DNA of 21,393 nucleotides. It comes from Symbiodinium natans (lineage: Eukaryota; Sar; Dinophyceae; Suessiales; Symbiodiniaceae). The translations under genes and the position numbers were made by a program. Location: the NCBI GenBank assembly GCA_905221605.1, contig CAJNDS010001362.1:1-21393 (forward strand). The letters run 5' to 3'. Numbering within the stretch: the first letter of the stretch is position 1; every line of letters begins with the position of its first letter. Below the pieces are notes generated by a model. It searched no databases. It was not told the origin of the DNA and saw only the letters and a list, made by a program, of their open reading frames with translations. Below are positions 1 through 9,790 of the stretch, one piece after another.

Positions 1-14
1 TGGGGCACGCCTCG

Positions 15-29
15 TTCCTACGGTAGGAA
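15..29. repeat. Example of the palindromic core TTCCTAC-G-GTAGGAA
   Basis: This is the first full copy of the 15-bp core that defines every unit in the window: two 7-bp arms around one central base. The core plus flanks makes a longer imperfect palindrome. In the 35-bp units the arms reach 11 bp with one mismatch (CTCATTCCTAC against GTAGGAACGAG). An odd-centred palindrome repeated every 33-35 bp could extrude small hairpins on either strand, or could be a two-fold symmetric protein site. Both are inference. The next copy (48-62) already differs by one base. Confidence 0.9.
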
Positions 30-715
30 TGAGGTTGGTTCGCCTTGATCCTACGGTAGGAATGACTTGGGGCACGCCTCGTTCCTACGGTAGGAATGAG
101 GTTGGTTCGCCTTGTTCCTACGGTAGGAATGACTTGGGGCATGCCTCGTTCCTACGGTAGGAGTGAGGTTGGTTCGCCTTATTCCTACGGTAGGAATGAC
201 TTGGGGCACGCCTCGTTCCTACGGTAGGAATGAGGTTGGTTCGCCTTGTTCCTACGGTAGGAATGACTTGGGGCCGGCCTCGTCCATACGGCAGGAATGA
301 GATTGGTTCGCCTTGTTCCTACGGTAGGAATGACTTGGGGCACGCCTCGTTCCTACGGTAGGAATGAGGTTGGTTCGCCTTGTTCCTACGGTAGGAATGA
401 CGTGGGGCACGCCTCGTTCCTACAGTAGGAATGATACGGTAGGAATGACTTGGGGCACGCCTCGTTCCTACGATAGGAATGAGGTTGGTTCGCCTTGTTC
501 CTACGGTAGGAATGACTTGGGGCACGCCTCGTTGGTTCGCCTTGTTCCTACAGTAGGAATGACTTGGGGCACGCCTCGTTCCTACGGTAGGAATGAGGTT
601 GGTTCGCCTTGTTCCTACGGTAGGAATGACTTGGGGCACGCCTCGTTCCTACGGTAGGAATGAGGTTGGTTCGCCTTGTTCCTACGGTAGGAATGACTTG
701 GGGCACGCCTCGTTC

Positions 716-1022
716 CTACAGTAGGAATGAGGTTGATTCGCCTTGTTCGAATGACTTGGGGCACGCCTCGTTCCTACGATAGGAATGAGGTTGGTTCGCC
801 TTGTTCCTACGGTAGGAATGACTTGGGGCACGCCTCGTTCCTACGGCAGGAACGAGGTTGGTTCGCCTTGTTCCTACGGTAGGAATGAGGTTGGTTCGCC
901 TTGTTCCTACGGTAGGAATGAGTTGGGGCACGCCTCGTTCCTACGGTAGGAATGAAGTTGGTTCGCCTTGTTCCTACGGTAGGAATGACTTGGGGCACGC
1001 CTCGTTCCTACGGTAGGAATGA
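716..1022. repeat. Direct duplication block 1, left copy
   Basis: The block carries unusual variants in a fixed order: a CTACAGTAGG core, GGTTGATTCGCC, a truncated TTGTTCGAATGAC, a CTACGATAGG core, CGGCAGGAACGAGG, two consecutive 33-bp halves, AATGAGTTGGGG and AATGAAGTTGG. The same series recurs at 5879-6185 with a constant offset of 5163 bp. Identity ends at about 1023, where this copy has GAGATT and the other has GAGGTT. The left limit is uncertain because the neighbouring units are consensus in both places. Confidence 0.85.
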
Positions 1023-1369
1023 GATTGGTTCGCCTTGTTCCTACGGTAGGAATGACTTGGGGCACGCTTCCTACGGTAGGAATGAGGTTGGTTCGCCTTG
1101 TTCCTACGGTAGCAATGACTTGGGGCACGCCTCACCCCTACGGTAGGAATGAGGTTGGTTCGCCTTGTTCCTACGGTAGGAATGACTTGGGGCACGCCTC
1201 GTTCTAGGGTAGGAATGAGGTTGGTTCGCCTTGTTCCTACGGTAGGAATGACTTGGGGCACGCCTCGTTCCGAGGTTGGTTCGCCTTGTTCCTACGGCAG
1301 GAATGACTTGGGGCACGCCTCGTTCCTACGGTAGGAATGAGGTTGGTTCGCCTTGTTCCTACGGCAGGA

Positions 1370-1567
1370 ATGACTTGGGGCACGCCTCGTTCCTACGGTA
1401 GGAATGAGGTTGGTTCGCCTTGTTCCTACGGTAGGAATGACTTGGGGCACGCCTCGTTCCTACGGTAGGAATGAGGTTGGTATGACTTGGGGCACGCCTC
1501 GTTCCTACGGTAGGAATGAGGTTGGTTCGCCTTGTTCCTACGGTAGGAATGACTTGGGGCACGCCTC
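1370..1567. repeat. Truncated-unit marker block, first of three copies
   Basis: The marker is the truncated unit GGTTGGTATGACTTGG, in which the TCGCCTTG part and the core are lost. It occurs at about 1475-1490 and recurs at about 2723-2738 (offset 1248) and 5782-5797 (offset 4307). The flanks shared with the second copy reach only about 200 bp: a CGGCAGG core at about 1361 and CGCCTCCTTCC at about 1566 are private to this copy. The second and third copies share a longer stretch. Confidence 0.75.
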
Positions 1568-2459
1568 CTTCCTACGGTAGGAATGAGGTTGGTTCGCCTT
1601 GTTCCTGCGGTAGGAATGACTTGGGGCACGCCTCGTTCCTACGGTAGGAATGAGGTTTTGTTCCTACGGTAGGAATGACTTGGGGCACGCCTCGTTCCTA
1701 CGGTAGGAATGAGGTTGGTTCGCCTTGTTTCTACGGTAGGAATGACTTGGGGCACGCCTCGTTCCTACGGTAGGAATGAGGTTGGTTCGCCTTGTTCCTA
1801 CGGTAGGAATGACTTGGGGCACGCCTCGTTCCTACGGTAGGAATGACTTGGGGGCACGCCTCGTTCCTACGGTAGGAATGAGGTTGGTTCGCCTTGTTCC
1901 TACGGTAGGAATGACTTGGGGCACGCCTCATTCCTACGGTAGGAATGAGGTTGGTTCGCCTTGTTCCTACGGTAGGAATGACTTGGGGCACGCCTCGTTC
2001 CTACGGTAGGAATGAGGTTGGTTCGTCTTGTTCCTACGGTAGGAATGACTTGGGGCACGCCTCGTTCCTACGGTAGGAATGAGGTTGGTTCGCCTTGTTC
2101 CTACGGTAGGAATGACCTGGGGCACGCCTCGTTCCTACGGTAGGAATGAGGTTGGTTCGCCTTGGTAGGAATGACTTGGGGCACGCCTCGTTCCTACGGT
2201 AGGAATGAGGTTGGTTCGCCTTGTTCCTACGTTAGGAATGACTTGGGGCACGCCTCGTTCCTACGGTAGGAATGAGGTTGGTTCGCCTTGTTCCTACGGT
2301 AGGAATGACTTGGGGCACGCCTCGTTCCTACGGTAGGAATGAGGTTGGTTCGCCTTGTTCCTACGGTAGGAATGACTTGGGGCACGCCTCGTTCCTACGG
2401 TAGAAATGAGGTTGGTTCGCCTTGTTCCTACGGTAGGAATGACTTCGTTCCTACGGTAG

Positions 2460-2820
2460 GAATGAGGTTGGTTCGCCTTGTTCCTACGGTAGGAATGACT
2501 TGGGGCACGCCTCGTTCCTACGGTAGGACTGAGGTTGGTTCGCCTTGTTCCTACGGTAGGAATGACTTGGGGCACGCCTCGTTCCTACGGTAGGAATGAC
2601 TTGTTCCTACGGTAGGAATGACTTGGGGCACGCCTCGTTCCTACGGTAGGAATGAGGTTGGTTCGCCTTGTTCCTACGGTAGGAATGACTTGGGGCACGC
2701 CTCGTTCCTACGGTAGGAATGAGGTTGGTATGACTTGGGGCACGCCTCGTTCCTACGGTAGGAATGAGGTTGGTTCGCCTTGTTCCTACGGTAGGAATGA
2801 CTTGGGGCACGCCTCGTTCC
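2460..2820. repeat. Direct duplication block 2, left copy
   Basis: Shared markers in order are CGGTAGGACTGAGG (2521), the short unit AATGACTTGTTCCTACGG (about 2596) and the truncated unit GGTATGACTTGG (2727). All recur at a constant offset of 3059 bp in 5519-5879. Beyond 2820 the two copies diverge: the right copy continues instead as duplication block 1 (match to 716). This makes a mosaic join near 5879. Confidence 0.8.
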
Positions 2821-3246
2821 TACGGTAGGAATGAGGTTGGTTCACCTTGTTCCTACGGTAGGAATGACTTGGGGCACGCCTCGTTCCGATGGTAGGAATG
2901 AGGTTGGTTCGCCTTGTTCCTACGGTAGGAATGACTTGGGGCACGCCTCGCTCCTACGGTAGGAATGAGGTTGGTTCGCCTTGTTCCTACGGTAGGAATG
3001 ACTTGGGGCACGCCTCGTTCCTACGGTAGGAATGAGGTTGGTTCGCCTTGTTCCTACGGTAGGAATGACTTGGGGCACGCCTCGTTCCTACGGTAGGAAT
3101 GTTGGTTCGCCTTGTTCCTACGGTAGGAATGACTTGGGGCACGCCTCGTTCCTACGGTAGGAATGATGTTGGTTCGCCTTGTTCCTACGGTAGGAATGAC
3201 TTGGGGCACGCCTCGTTCCTACAGTAGGAATGAGGTTGGTTCGCCT

Positions 3247-3300
3247 TGGTCGCATGACAATGGGGCACGCCCTCGTTCCAGACGGTAGAATGAGGTTGGT
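3247..3300. other. Short degenerate patch in array A
   Basis: About 50 bp depart from consensus with several clustered changes (TTGGTCGCATGACAATGGGG, CGCCCTCGTTCCAGACGG, GTAGAATGAGG) between well-preserved units. It is either a locally decayed unit or a consensus error. No gene or motif is seen in it. Confidence 0.55.
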
Positions 3301-4134
3301 TCGCCTTGTTCCTACGGTAGGAATGACTTGGGGCACGCCTCGTTCCTACGGTAGGAATTGAGGTTGGTTCGCCTTGTTCCTACGGTAGGAATGACTTGGG
3401 GCAAGCCTCGTTCCTACGGTAGGAATGAGGTTGGTTCGCCTTGTTCCTAGGCTAGGAATGACTTGGGGCACGCCTCGTTCCTACGGTAGGAATGAGGTTG
3501 GTTCGCCTTCTTCCTACGGTAGGAATGACTTGAGGCACGCCTCGTTCCTACGGTAGGAATGAGGTTGGTTCGCCTTGTTCCTACAGTAGGAATGACTTGG
3601 GGCACGCCTCGTTGCTACGGTAGGAATGAGGTTGGTTCCTCTTGTTCCTACGGTAGGAATGACTTGGGGCACGCCTCATTCCTACGGTAGGAATGAGGTT
3701 GGTTCGCCTTGTTCCTACGGTAGGAATGACTTGGGGCACGCCTCGTTCCTACGGTAGGAATGAGGTTGGTTCGCCTTGTTCCTACGGTAGGAATGACTTG
3801 GGGCACGCCTCGTTCCTACGGTCGGAATGAGGTTGGTTCGCCTTGTTCCTACGGTAGGAATGACTTGGGGCACGCCTCGATCCTACGGTAGGAATGAGGT
3901 TGGCTCGCCTTGTTCCTACGGTAGGAATGACTTGGGGCACGCCTCGTTCCTACGGTAGGAATGAGGTTGGTTCGCCTTGTTCCTTCGGTAGGAATGAGCT
4001 TCGGGCACGCCTTGTTCCTACGGTAGGAATGACTTGGGGCACGCCTCGTTCCTATGGTAGGAATGAGGTTGGTTCGCCTTGTTCCTACGGTAGGAATGAC
4101 TTGGGGCACGCTTCGTTCCTACGGTAGGAATGAG

Positions 4135-4600
4135 GTTGGTTCGCCTTGTTCCTACGGTAGGAATGACTTGGGGCACGCCTCGTTCCTACGGTAGGAATGA
4201 GGTTGGTTCGCCTTGTTCCTACGGTAGGAATGACTTGGGGCACGCGTCGTTCCTGCGGTAGGAATGAGGTTGGTTCGCCTTGTGCCTGCGGTAGGAATGA
4301 CTTGGGGCACGCCTCGTTCCTACGGTAGGAATGAGGTTGGTTCGCCTTTTTCCTGCGGTAGGAATGATTTGGGGCACGCCTCGTTCCTTCGGTAGGAATG
4401 AGGTTGGTTCGCCTTGTTCCTACGGTAGGAATGACTTGGGGCACGCTCGATCCTACGGTTGGAATGAGGTTGGTTCGCCTTGTTCCTACGGTAGGAATGA
4501 CTTGGGGCACGCCTCGTTCCTACGGTAGGAATGAGGTTGGTTCGCCTTGTTCCTACGGTAGGAATGATTTGGGGCACGCCTCGTTCCTACGGTAGGAATG
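4135..4600 (-). repeat. Inverted duplication block X, left copy
   Basis: Read on the reverse strand, this block has the same ordered private variants as 11781-12246 on the forward strand. Examples are GGATCGAGCGTGCCCC with a preceding CCAACCGTAGG core, CTACCGAAGGAACG, CAAATCATTCC, CGCAGGAAAAAGGCG, CGCAGGCACAAGG and GGAACGACGCGTGCC. Paired coordinates sum to about 16381 throughout, so this is a true inverted copy and not just the same consensus. Similarity fades outside these limits. Confidence 0.85.
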
Positions 4601-4839
4601 AAGTTGGTTCGCTTTGTTCTTACGGTAGGAATGACTTGGGGCACGCCTTTCCTACGGTAGGAATGAGGTTCGTTCGCCTTGTTCCTACGGTAGGAATGAC
4701 TTGGGGCACGCCTCGTTCCTACGGCAGGAATGAGGTTGGTTCGCCTCGTTCCTACGGTAGGAATGACTTGGGGCACGCCTCGTTCCTACGGTAGGAATGA
4801 GGTTGGTTCGCCTTGTTCCTACGGTAGGAATGACTTGGG

Positions 4840-5330
4840 GCACGCCTCGTTCCTACGGTAGGAATGAGGTTGGTTCGCCTTGTTCCTACGGTAGGAATGA
4901 CTTGGGGCACGCCACGTTCCTACGGCAGGAATGAGATTGGTTCGCCTTGTTCCTACGGTAGGAATGACTTGGGGCACGCCTCGTTCCTACAGTAGGAATG
5001 ATAGGAATGACTTGGGGCACGCCTCGTTCCTACGGTCGGAATGAGGTTGGTTCGCCTTGTTCCTACGGTAGGAATGATTTGGGGCACGCCTCGTTCCTAC
5101 GGTAGGAATGAGGTTGTTCCTACGGTAGGAATGACTTGGGGCACGCCTCGTTTCTACGGTAGGAATGAGGTTGGTTCGCCTTGTTCCTACTTGGGGCACG
5201 CCTCGTTCCTACGGTAGGAATGAGGTCGGTTCGCCTTGTTCCTACGGTAGGAATGACTTGGGGCACGCCTCGTTCCTACGGTAGGAATGAGGTTGGTTCG
5301 CCTCGTTCCTACGGTAGGAATGACTTGGGG
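4840..5330 (-). repeat. Inverted duplication block Y, left copy
   Basis: Read on the reverse strand, this block matches 12405-12900 on the forward strand. Ordered private variants are GGAACGAGGCGAACC, GGCGAACCGACC, the truncated CCCCAAGTAGGAAC, a GTAGAAACGAGG core, the short unit GGAACAACCTCATTCC, CATTCCGACCG, CCTATCATTCCTACTG and GGAACGTGGCGTGCC. Paired coordinates sum to about 17739. That differs from block X, so the two blocks are not parts of one simple palindrome. Confidence 0.85.
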
Positions 5331-5518
5331 CACGCCTCGTTCCTACGGTAGGAATGAGGTTGGTTCGCCTTGTTCCTACGGTAGGAATGACTTGGGGCAT
5401 GCCTCGTTCCTACGGTAGGAATGAGGTTGGTTCGCCTTGTTCCTACGGTAGGAATGACTTGGGGCACGCCTCGTTCCTACGGTAGGATGACTTGGGGCAC
5501 GCCTCGTTCCTACGGTAG

Positions 5519-5879
5519 GAATGAGGTTGGTTCGCCTTGTTCCTACGGTAGGAATGACTTGGGGCACGCCTCGTTCCTACGGTAGGACTGAGGTTGGTTC
5601 GCCTTGTTCCTACGGTAGGAATGACTTGGGGCACGCCTCGTTCCTACGGTAGGAATGACTTGTTCCTACGGTAGGAATGACTTGGGGCACGCCTCGTTCC
5701 TACGGTAGGAATGAGGTTGGTTCGCCTTGTTCCTACGGTAGGAATGACTTGGGGCACGCCTCGTTCCTACGGTAGGAATGAGGTTGGTATGACTTGGGGC
5801 ACGCCTCGTTCCTACGGTAGGAATGAGGTTGGTTCGCCTTGTTCCTACGGTAGGAATGACTTGGGGCACGCCTCGTTCC
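5519..5879. repeat. Direct duplication block 2, right copy
   Basis: This is the copy of about 2460-2820 at offset 3059, including the GTAGGACTGAGG unit (5580), the short unit at about 5655 and the truncated GGTATGACTTGG unit (5786). It runs directly into the copy of 716-1022, so the segment is chimeric with respect to the rest of array A. Confidence 0.8.
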
Positions 5880-6185
5880 TACAGTAGGAATGAGGTTGAT
5901 TCGCCTTGTTCGAATGACTTGGGGCACGCCTCGTTCCTACGATAGGAATGAGGTTGGTTCGCCTTGTTCCTACGGTAGGAATGACTTGGGGCACGCCTCG
6001 TTCCTACGGCAGGAACGAGGTTGGTTCGCCTTGTTCCTACGGTAGGAATGAGGTTGGTTCGCCTTGTTCCTACGGTAGGAATGAGTTGGGGCACGCCTCG
6101 TTCCTACGGTAGGAATGAAGTTGGTTCGCCTTGTTCCTACGGTAGGAATGACTTGGGGCACGCCTCGTTCCTACGGTAGGAATGA
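5879..6185. repeat. Direct duplication block 1, right copy
   Basis: This is the copy of 716-1022 at offset 5163. It keeps the CTACAGTAGG core, TTGTTCGAATGAC, the CTACGATAGG core, the double 33-bp half and AATGAAGTTGG in the same order. The block ends about 185 bp before the unit shared by the two sides of the A/B inversion. Confidence 0.85.
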
Positions 6186-6370
6186 GGTTGGTTCGCCTTG
6201 TTCCTACGGTAGAAATGACTTGGGGCACGCCTCGTTCCTACGGTAGGAATGAGGTTGGTTCGCCTTGTTCCTACGGTAGGAATGACTTGGGGCACGCCTC
6301 GTTCCTACGGTACGAATGAGGTTGGTTCGCCTTGTTCCTAGGGTAGGAATGACTCATAGGGCACGCCTCG

Positions 6371-6453
6371 TTCCTACGGTAGGAATGAGGTTGGTTCGCC
6401 TTGTTCCTACGGTAGTAATGACTTATAGGGCACGCCTCGTTCCTACGATAGGA
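6371..6453. other. A/B inversion junction (head-to-head flip of the 67-bp array)
   Basis: Repeat orientation reverses here. The core at 6440-6454 (TTCCTACGATAGGAA) sits at the centre of a hairpin-capable stretch, about 6427-6467, with GCCTCG on the left and CGAGGC on the right. The second unit to the left and the first unit to the right share rare variants in mirror order: an ACTCATAGGG / CCCTGAGTC linker and a TACGAATGAGG / CTCATTCGTA core. So the two sides come from one sequence, with one extra unit (about 67-84 bp) as asymmetric spacer. Further out the mirrored variants stop. Confidence 0.8.
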
Positions 6454-7216
6454 ACGAGGCGTACCCTGAGTCATTCCTACCGCAGGAACAAGGCGAACCA
6501 ACCTCATTCGTACCGTAGGAACGAGGCGTGCCCCAAGTCATTCCTACTGTAGGAACAAGACGAACCAACCTCATTCCTACCGTAGGAACGAGGCGTGCCC
6601 CAAGTCATTCCTACCGTAGGAACAAGGCGAACCAACCTCATTCCTACCGTTGGAACGAGGCGTGCCCCAAGTCATTCCTACCGTAGGAACAAGGCGAACC
6701 AACCTCATTCCTACCGTAGGAACGAGGCGTGCCCCAAGTCATTCCTACCGTAGGAACAAAAGGCGAACCAACCTCATTCCTACCGTAGGAACGAGGCGTG
6801 CCCCAAGTCATTCCTACCGTAGTAGGAACGAGGCGTGCCCCAAATCATTCCTACCGTAGGAACAAGGCGAACCAACCTCATTCCTACCGTAGGAACAAGG
6901 CGTGCCCCAAGTCATTGCTACCGTAGGAACAAGGCGAACCAACCTCATTCCTACCGTAAGAACCCCAAGTCATTCCTACCGTAGGAACAAGGCGAACCAA
7001 CCTCATTCTTACCGTAGGAACGAGGCGTGCCCCAAGTCATTCCTACCGTAGGAACAAGGCGAACCAACCTCATTCCTACCGTAGGGACGAGGCGTGCCCC
7101 AAGTCATTCCTACCAAAGGAACAAGGCGAACCAACCTCATTCCTACCGTAGGAACGAGGCGTGCCCCAAGTCATTCCTACCGTAGGAACAAGGCGAACCA
7201 ACCTCATTCCTACCGT

Positions 7217-7720
7217 AGGAAGGAGGCGTGCCCCCAGTCATTCCGACCGTAGGAACAAGGAGAACCAAACTCATTTTCTACAGCTTAGGAACGAGTGAGT
7301 GGCCCCAAGTCATTCCTACCGTAGGACAAGGCGAACAACCTCATTCCAACAGTAGGACGAGCGTGCCCCAAGTCATTTCCTACCGTAGGAACAAGGCGAA
7401 CCAACTCATTCCTACCCCGAAGAACGAGGCGTGCCCCAAATCATTTGCCTAACGCAGGAAAAAGGCGAACCAACCCTTCATTTCATACCGTAGGAACGAG
7501 GCGGCCCCAAGTCATTCCCCCCCCCTACCGCAGAACCAAGGCGAACCAACCTCATTCCTACCGCAGGAACGCACGCGTGCACAAGCATTCCTTACCGAGG
7601 AACAAGGGCGAACCAACCTCATTCCTTACCTTTAGGAACGAGGCGTTGACCAAGTAATTTCCTACCGTAGGACAAGGCGAAACCAACTATTCCTACCGTA
7701 GGAACGAGGCGTGTTTTCTA
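7217..7720. other. Degenerate, indel-rich patch in array B
   Basis: About 500 bp keep the repeat order but carry dense single-base insertions, deletions and substitutions, including a run of nine C at about 7517-7525 and doubled or dropped bases in nearly every unit. Units on both sides are close to consensus. The error style (homopolymer slips, random indels) looks like low-quality consensus. Real local decay of an unhomogenised segment is the alternative. Nothing else is encoded that I can see. Confidence 0.6.
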
Positions 7721-8236
7721 CGTAGGAACGAGGCGTGCCCCAAGTCATTCCTACCGTAGGAACAAGGCGAGCCAACCTCATTCCTACCGTAGGATCGAGG
7801 CGTGCCCCAAGTCATTCCTACCGTAGGAACAAGGCGAACCAACCTCATTCCGACCGTAGGAACGAGGCGTGCCCCAAGTCATTCCTACCGTAGGAACAAG
7901 GCGAACCAACCTCATTCCTACCGTAGGAACGAGGCGTGCCCCAAGTCATTCCTACCGTAGGAACAAGGCGAACCAACTTCATTCCTACCGTAGGAACGAG
8001 GCGTGCCCCAAGTCATTCCTACCGTAGGAACAAGGCGAACCAACCTCATTCCTACCGTAGGAACGAGGCGTGCCCCAAGTCATTCCTACCGTAGGCACAA
8101 GGCGAACCTTACCGTAGGAACGAGGCGTGCCCCAAGTCATTCCTACCGTAGGAACAAGGCGAACCAACCCCATTCCTACTGTAGGAACAAGGCGTGCCCC
8201 ATAGGAACAAGGCGAATCAACCTCATTCCTACCGTA

Positions 8237-8296
8237 CTTGAAGGTTCATGGTACTTACTAACCAATTAGAACTGTACTTATAACCCTACTTATAAT
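8237..8296 (+). repeat. Left terminal inverted repeat of the MITE-like element
   Basis: This 60-bp arm pairs with 8328-8387. The first 32 bases match perfectly; mismatches are at arm positions 33, 39 and 40. The arm contains a short internal doublet (ACTTATAA, CCCT, ACTTATAA). Confidence 0.85.
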
Positions 8297-8327
8297 ACCC
8301 CTAAAGGGCCTTACAGTGGTTATCCCA

Positions 8328-8387
8328 ATTATAAGTAGGGTTATAAGCCCAGTTATAATTGGTTAGTAAGTACCATGAACCTTCAAG
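8328..8387 (-). repeat. Right terminal inverted repeat of the MITE-like element
   Basis: This is the reverse complement of 8237-8296 at 57 of 60 positions. Between the arms the 31-bp loop (8297-8327) contains CCCTAAAGGG, a small imperfect palindrome. The near-complete symmetry means the element could fold into one long hairpin. Confidence 0.85.
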
Positions 8388-9085
8388 TAGGAACGAGGCG
8401 TGCCCCAAGTCATTCCTACCGTAGGAACAAGGCGAACCAACCTCATTCCTACCGTAGGAACGAGGCGTGCCCCAAGTCATTCCTACCGTAGGAACAAGGC
8501 GAACCAACCTCATTCCTACCGTAGGAACGAGGCGTGCCCCAAGTCATTCCTACCGTAGGAACAAGGCGAACCAACCTCATTCCTACCGTAGTACCGTAGG
8601 AACAAGGCGAACCAACCTCATTCCTACCGTAGGAACGAGGCGTGCCCCAAGTCATTCCTACCGTAGGAACAGGGCGTGCCCCAAGTCATTCCTACCGTAG
8701 GAACAAGACGCACCAACCTCATTCCTACCGTAGGAACGAGGCGTGCCCCCCCAAGTCATTCCTACCGTAGGAACAAGGCGAACCAACCTCATTCCTACCG
8801 TAGGAACGAGGCGTGCCCCAAGTCATTCCCAGCGTAGGAACAAGGCGAACCAACCTCATTCCTACCGTAGGAACGAGGCGTGCCCCAAGTCATTCCTAGC
8901 GTAGGAACAAGGCGAACCAACCTCATTCCTACCGTAGGAACGAGGCGTGCCCCAAGTCATTCCTACTGTAGGAACAGGTCAAACCAACCTCATTCCAACC
9001 GTAGGAACGAGGCGTGCCCCAAGTCATTCCTACCGTGAACAAGGCGAACCAACCTCATTCCTACCGTAGGAACGAGGCGTGCCCC

Positions 9086-9264
9086 TTTGCAGCCTTGCGT
9101 CTCCAGGGTATGGTGTTTAAAGTTCTTGCAGCCAATCTTCTGTGCAGGGACCTCGCTGATCCTGGCGTGGACCGGCCGGCAGCGAAGGCGAAGGTGGAGA
9201 TGGGCAGGCGTGGGATGCTTCTTCCCGTCCGAACAACAAAGCCTTTTACCTCTAGTCAGTTGAT
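9086..9264. other. Single-copy insert of unknown origin
   Basis: About 180 bp have no similarity to the repeat. The stretch starts directly after GAGGCGTGCCCC and ends at CGTAGGAACGAGG, so it replaces part of a unit. I see no target duplication and no terminal inverted repeat. Composition is mixed, slightly above half GC, with a CCGGCCGGC segment. Open frames run through it on both strands but continue into repeat on each side. One reverse frame ends in a short stretch (residues EDWLQEL, then stop) that could be a gene-end fragment, but I recognise no family. It could be a captured fragment of host DNA, filler DNA at a repaired break, or a chimeric assembly join. Confidence 0.7.
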
Positions 9265-9534
9265 CGTAGGAACGAGGCGTGCCCAAGTCATTCCTACCGT
9301 AGGAACAAGGCGAACCAACTTCATTCCTACCGTAGGAACGAGGAGTGCCCCAAGTCATTCCTACCGTAGGAACAAGGCGAACCAACTTCATTCCTACCGT
9401 AGGAACGTGGCATGCCCCAAGTCATTCCTTCCGTAGGAACAAGGCGAACCAACCTCATTCCTACCGTAGGAACGAGGCGTGCCCCAAGTCATTCCTACCG
9501 TAGGAACAAGGCGAACCAACCTCATTCCTACCGT

Positions 9535-9790
9535 AGGAACGACCGTGGGCCCCACGTCCTTCCTACCGTAGGAAACAAGGCACCAACCGCGAACCAACCC
9601 TCATTCCTACCGGTCGAACGAGGCGTGCCTATAAGTCTTCTAGCCGTAGAACAGCGACCCTACCTCATTCCGTATGACACGAGCTTGCCCCAACTCATTC
9701 CGAATGTATGAACAAGGCGAACCATAGCTCATTCCTACCGTGAACGAGGCGTGCCCCAAGTCCTGTCCTAACCGTCGAACACAAGGCGAA
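9535..9790. other. Degenerate, indel-rich patch in array B
   Basis: Units remain recognisable but are heavily altered: ACCGTGGGCCCCACG, an ACCAACCGCGAACCAACCC doublet, CGGTCGAACG, GCCTATAAGTC, CGTATGACACGAGC. The array returns abruptly to consensus after about 9790. Same interpretation as the 7217-7720 patch. Confidence 0.55.

Larger units (their letters stand above)
1..6370 (-). repeat. Array A: 67-bp dimeric tandem repeat, reverse orientation
   Basis: About 95 copies of a 67-bp unit lie head to tail (TGGGGCACGCC recurs at 1 and 68). Each unit holds two related halves. One is the core TTCCTACGGTAGGAA plus TGACTTGGGGCACGCCTCG (34 bp). The other is the same core plus TGAGGTTGGTTCGCCTTG (33 bp). 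GC is about 55%. Most copies differ from consensus by 0-3 substitutions. Some units are truncated, for example near 532, 1067, 1270, 1480, 1657, 2164, 2445, 5000, 5115 and 5190. In this arm the central base of the core is almost always G on the + strand. Short open frames on both strands come from the repeat and end at the core TAG; none shows codon constraint. The array continues beyond the left edge of the window. I see no gene inside it. It reads as satellite DNA; its function is unknown. Confidence 0.95.
8235..8389. mobile_element. MITE-like non-autonomous element with TA target duplication
   Basis: A 151-bp AT-rich element (about 36% GC against 55% for the array) lies at 8237-8387. It begins CTTGAAGGTTCATGG and ends with the reverse complement. 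It interrupts the core exactly at ACCG-TA / TA-GGAACG, so the dinucleotide TA is duplicated at 8235-8236 and 8388-8389. The terminal inverted repeats are about 60 bp with three mismatches, leaving a 31-bp loop. It has no room for a transposase. TA duplication is typical of Tc1/mariner and of bacterial IS630-type elements, so a member of that superfamily probably moved it. The family and host range are not recognisable from sequence alone. Removing the element and one TA restores a perfect core, so the insertion came after the array formed. Confidence 0.85.

Noticed and set aside
4085-4510. 141-codon open frame on the - strand
   Set aside because: This is repeat translated through shifted frames. 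The 67-bp period moves the frame by one per unit, so a real repetitive protein would not keep its reading frame.
1-6370. Integron cassette array (attC sites)
   Set aside because: The palindromic cores lack attC-type paired core sites, and no cassettes lie between them.
8237-8387. Rho-independent terminator or small structured RNA
   Set aside because: The long inverted arms fit a hairpin, but the TA target duplication, the clean excision point and the absence of a gene or T-tract indicate a transposable element.
8235-8389. MITE as the centre of a window-wide palindrome
   Set aside because: The centre of the element (8312) does not match the centres implied by the inverted blocks (about 8190 and 8870), and array orientation is the same on both sides of it.
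9014-9436. 140-codon (+) and 133-codon (-, 8990-9391) open frames crossing the unique insert
   Set aside because: Both start and end in satellite repeat, overlap on opposite strands, and show no recognisable domain in the insert portion.
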